Made by a program: the position numbers and the translations under genes. Shown here piece by piece: positions 63,327 to 64,000 of a DNA stretch of 64,000 nt. The notes below the pieces were generated by a model. It searched no databases, was not told the origin of the DNA, and worked only from the letters and a program-made list of their open reading frames with translations. How positions within the stretch are numbered: position 1 is the stretch's first letter; every line of letters begins with the position of its first letter. Source of the DNA: Rhynochetos jubatus (lineage: Eukaryota > Chordata > Aves > Eurypygiformes > Rhynochetidae). The stretch lies in NCBI GenBank assembly GCA_027574665.1, contig CM050690.1:66807905-66871904 (forward strand). The letters are read 5' to 3'.

Positions 63327-64000
63327 TCAGTAGCAAGCTCATTTGCCTAGATCTTACATGTAGCATACTAACTTATAATAGTTGCAGTGTGGTTTTAAAG
63401 ATAAGGAAAATAACAGTCCTATGCATTTTTTTCCCACTGTACATTGATCTTCTGTATTAGACACATTTTATTCCACAGCCTTTTAAGGATATTCCTTTTA
63501 ACCCTATCCTCTGAGTGGCTATGTGCCTGAAGTCAGGCATGTCCTTTGTTCTACAGGATGAAGAGGGAGAAGTATGGAAACATGCTCTGTGTTACCACAC
63601 GCCTGTGCACACTAGCCCCTGCACACGTCTGGGAGCATGGGAGACTGCCCGGCCCCCTTGCATTCATCCTGCAGCCAGGCAGGACAATAGCCTTTCTTCC
63701 CCAAAATGGTCCCTGCTAAAGCTCCACCAGTGGCAGCAACAGAGTATTGAGCACAAATATCATGTGATGCCTGATGTATGGTATATTGTGGGCTCCCTGG
63801 ATGTGCATCCAGGGGGACAGTGGGAGTTTGGAAGCCTGAGTAACACCTCTAGCCACTGCTTCCCTTTTATTTTTGTGACACGAGGCTGAACCTTGCTCAG
63901 CTCCCAGTCTAGTGTGTATGTGTGGGGATGCTGCCCACCCAATGTCCTGGGAAGCTCAGATGCAGCAGAGAAACCATCCCCCAAAACACTGCAAAGGGGC

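Larger units (their letters stand above)
54846..64000. other. Upstream flank of MAP1B, far part: no gene seen
   Basis: Apart from the CR1 tail at 55924 and the small repeats listed, no feature is recognised. Frames at 57285-57617, 62007-62390, 62798-63073 and 63515-63889 are without known motifs. The next gene upstream of MAP1B in other vertebrates (CARTPT) is not seen in this window. Confidence 0.6.

Noticed and set aside
1..64000. CRISPR array, prokaryotic operon, or endogenous retrovirus
   Set aside because: No regularly spaced repeats, no gene-dense layout, and no primer-binding site, LTR pair or gag/pol/env-like frame was seen.

Overview
This is vertebrate nuclear DNA, almost certainly from a bird. 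The interspersed repeats that can be recognised are all CR1-type LINEs with the 3' end structure typical of avian genomes, and no Alu, L1 or bacterial-style gene organisation is visible. The window holds one recognisable gene part: the promoter and first coding exon of MAP1B (microtubule-associated protein 1B) on the minus strand. From established knowledge, MAP1B lies on the Z chromosome in birds, so a Z origin is likely, but the sequence itself does not prove it.

Layout. Positions 1-38138 are the 5' part of MAP1B intron 1 (transcribed right to left). It is AT-rich, has no convincing exon, and carries two similar 5'-truncated CR1 copies in opposite orientation (24965-26081 minus, 34656-35692 plus) and several candidate conserved-element-like stretches (about 6940-7200, 18780-19640, 27870-27950, an RFX-like X-box at 29714). 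A CpG island spans about 37430-38840. Inside it are the splice donor (38138/38139), the 172-nt coding part of exon 1 (38139-38310), a roughly 89-nt 5' UTR, an initiator (A at 38399) and a TATA box (38425-38432), with a polypurine tract and a CRE-like/E-box site upstream. From 38840 to the right end is the upstream flank of MAP1B. It holds three older CR1 pieces (41875-42080 minus, 53745-54845 plus, 55924-56017 minus), a 26-base G homopolymer (43107-43132), two G/T-rich tracts near 49 kb, a (TTGG)5 tract at 61821 and a possible noncoding exon end near 42264.

No RNA gene, CRISPR array, virus or complete multi-exon gene could be supported. Almost all long reading frames are chance frames, CR1 remnants or GC-rich shadows over the CpG island. 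I found no new biological system. The most useful observations are the compact TATA/Inr core promoter of MAP1B, the inverted CR1 pair inside its first intron, and a perfect 13-bp hairpin at the 5' junction of one CR1 copy that looks like an insertion scar.
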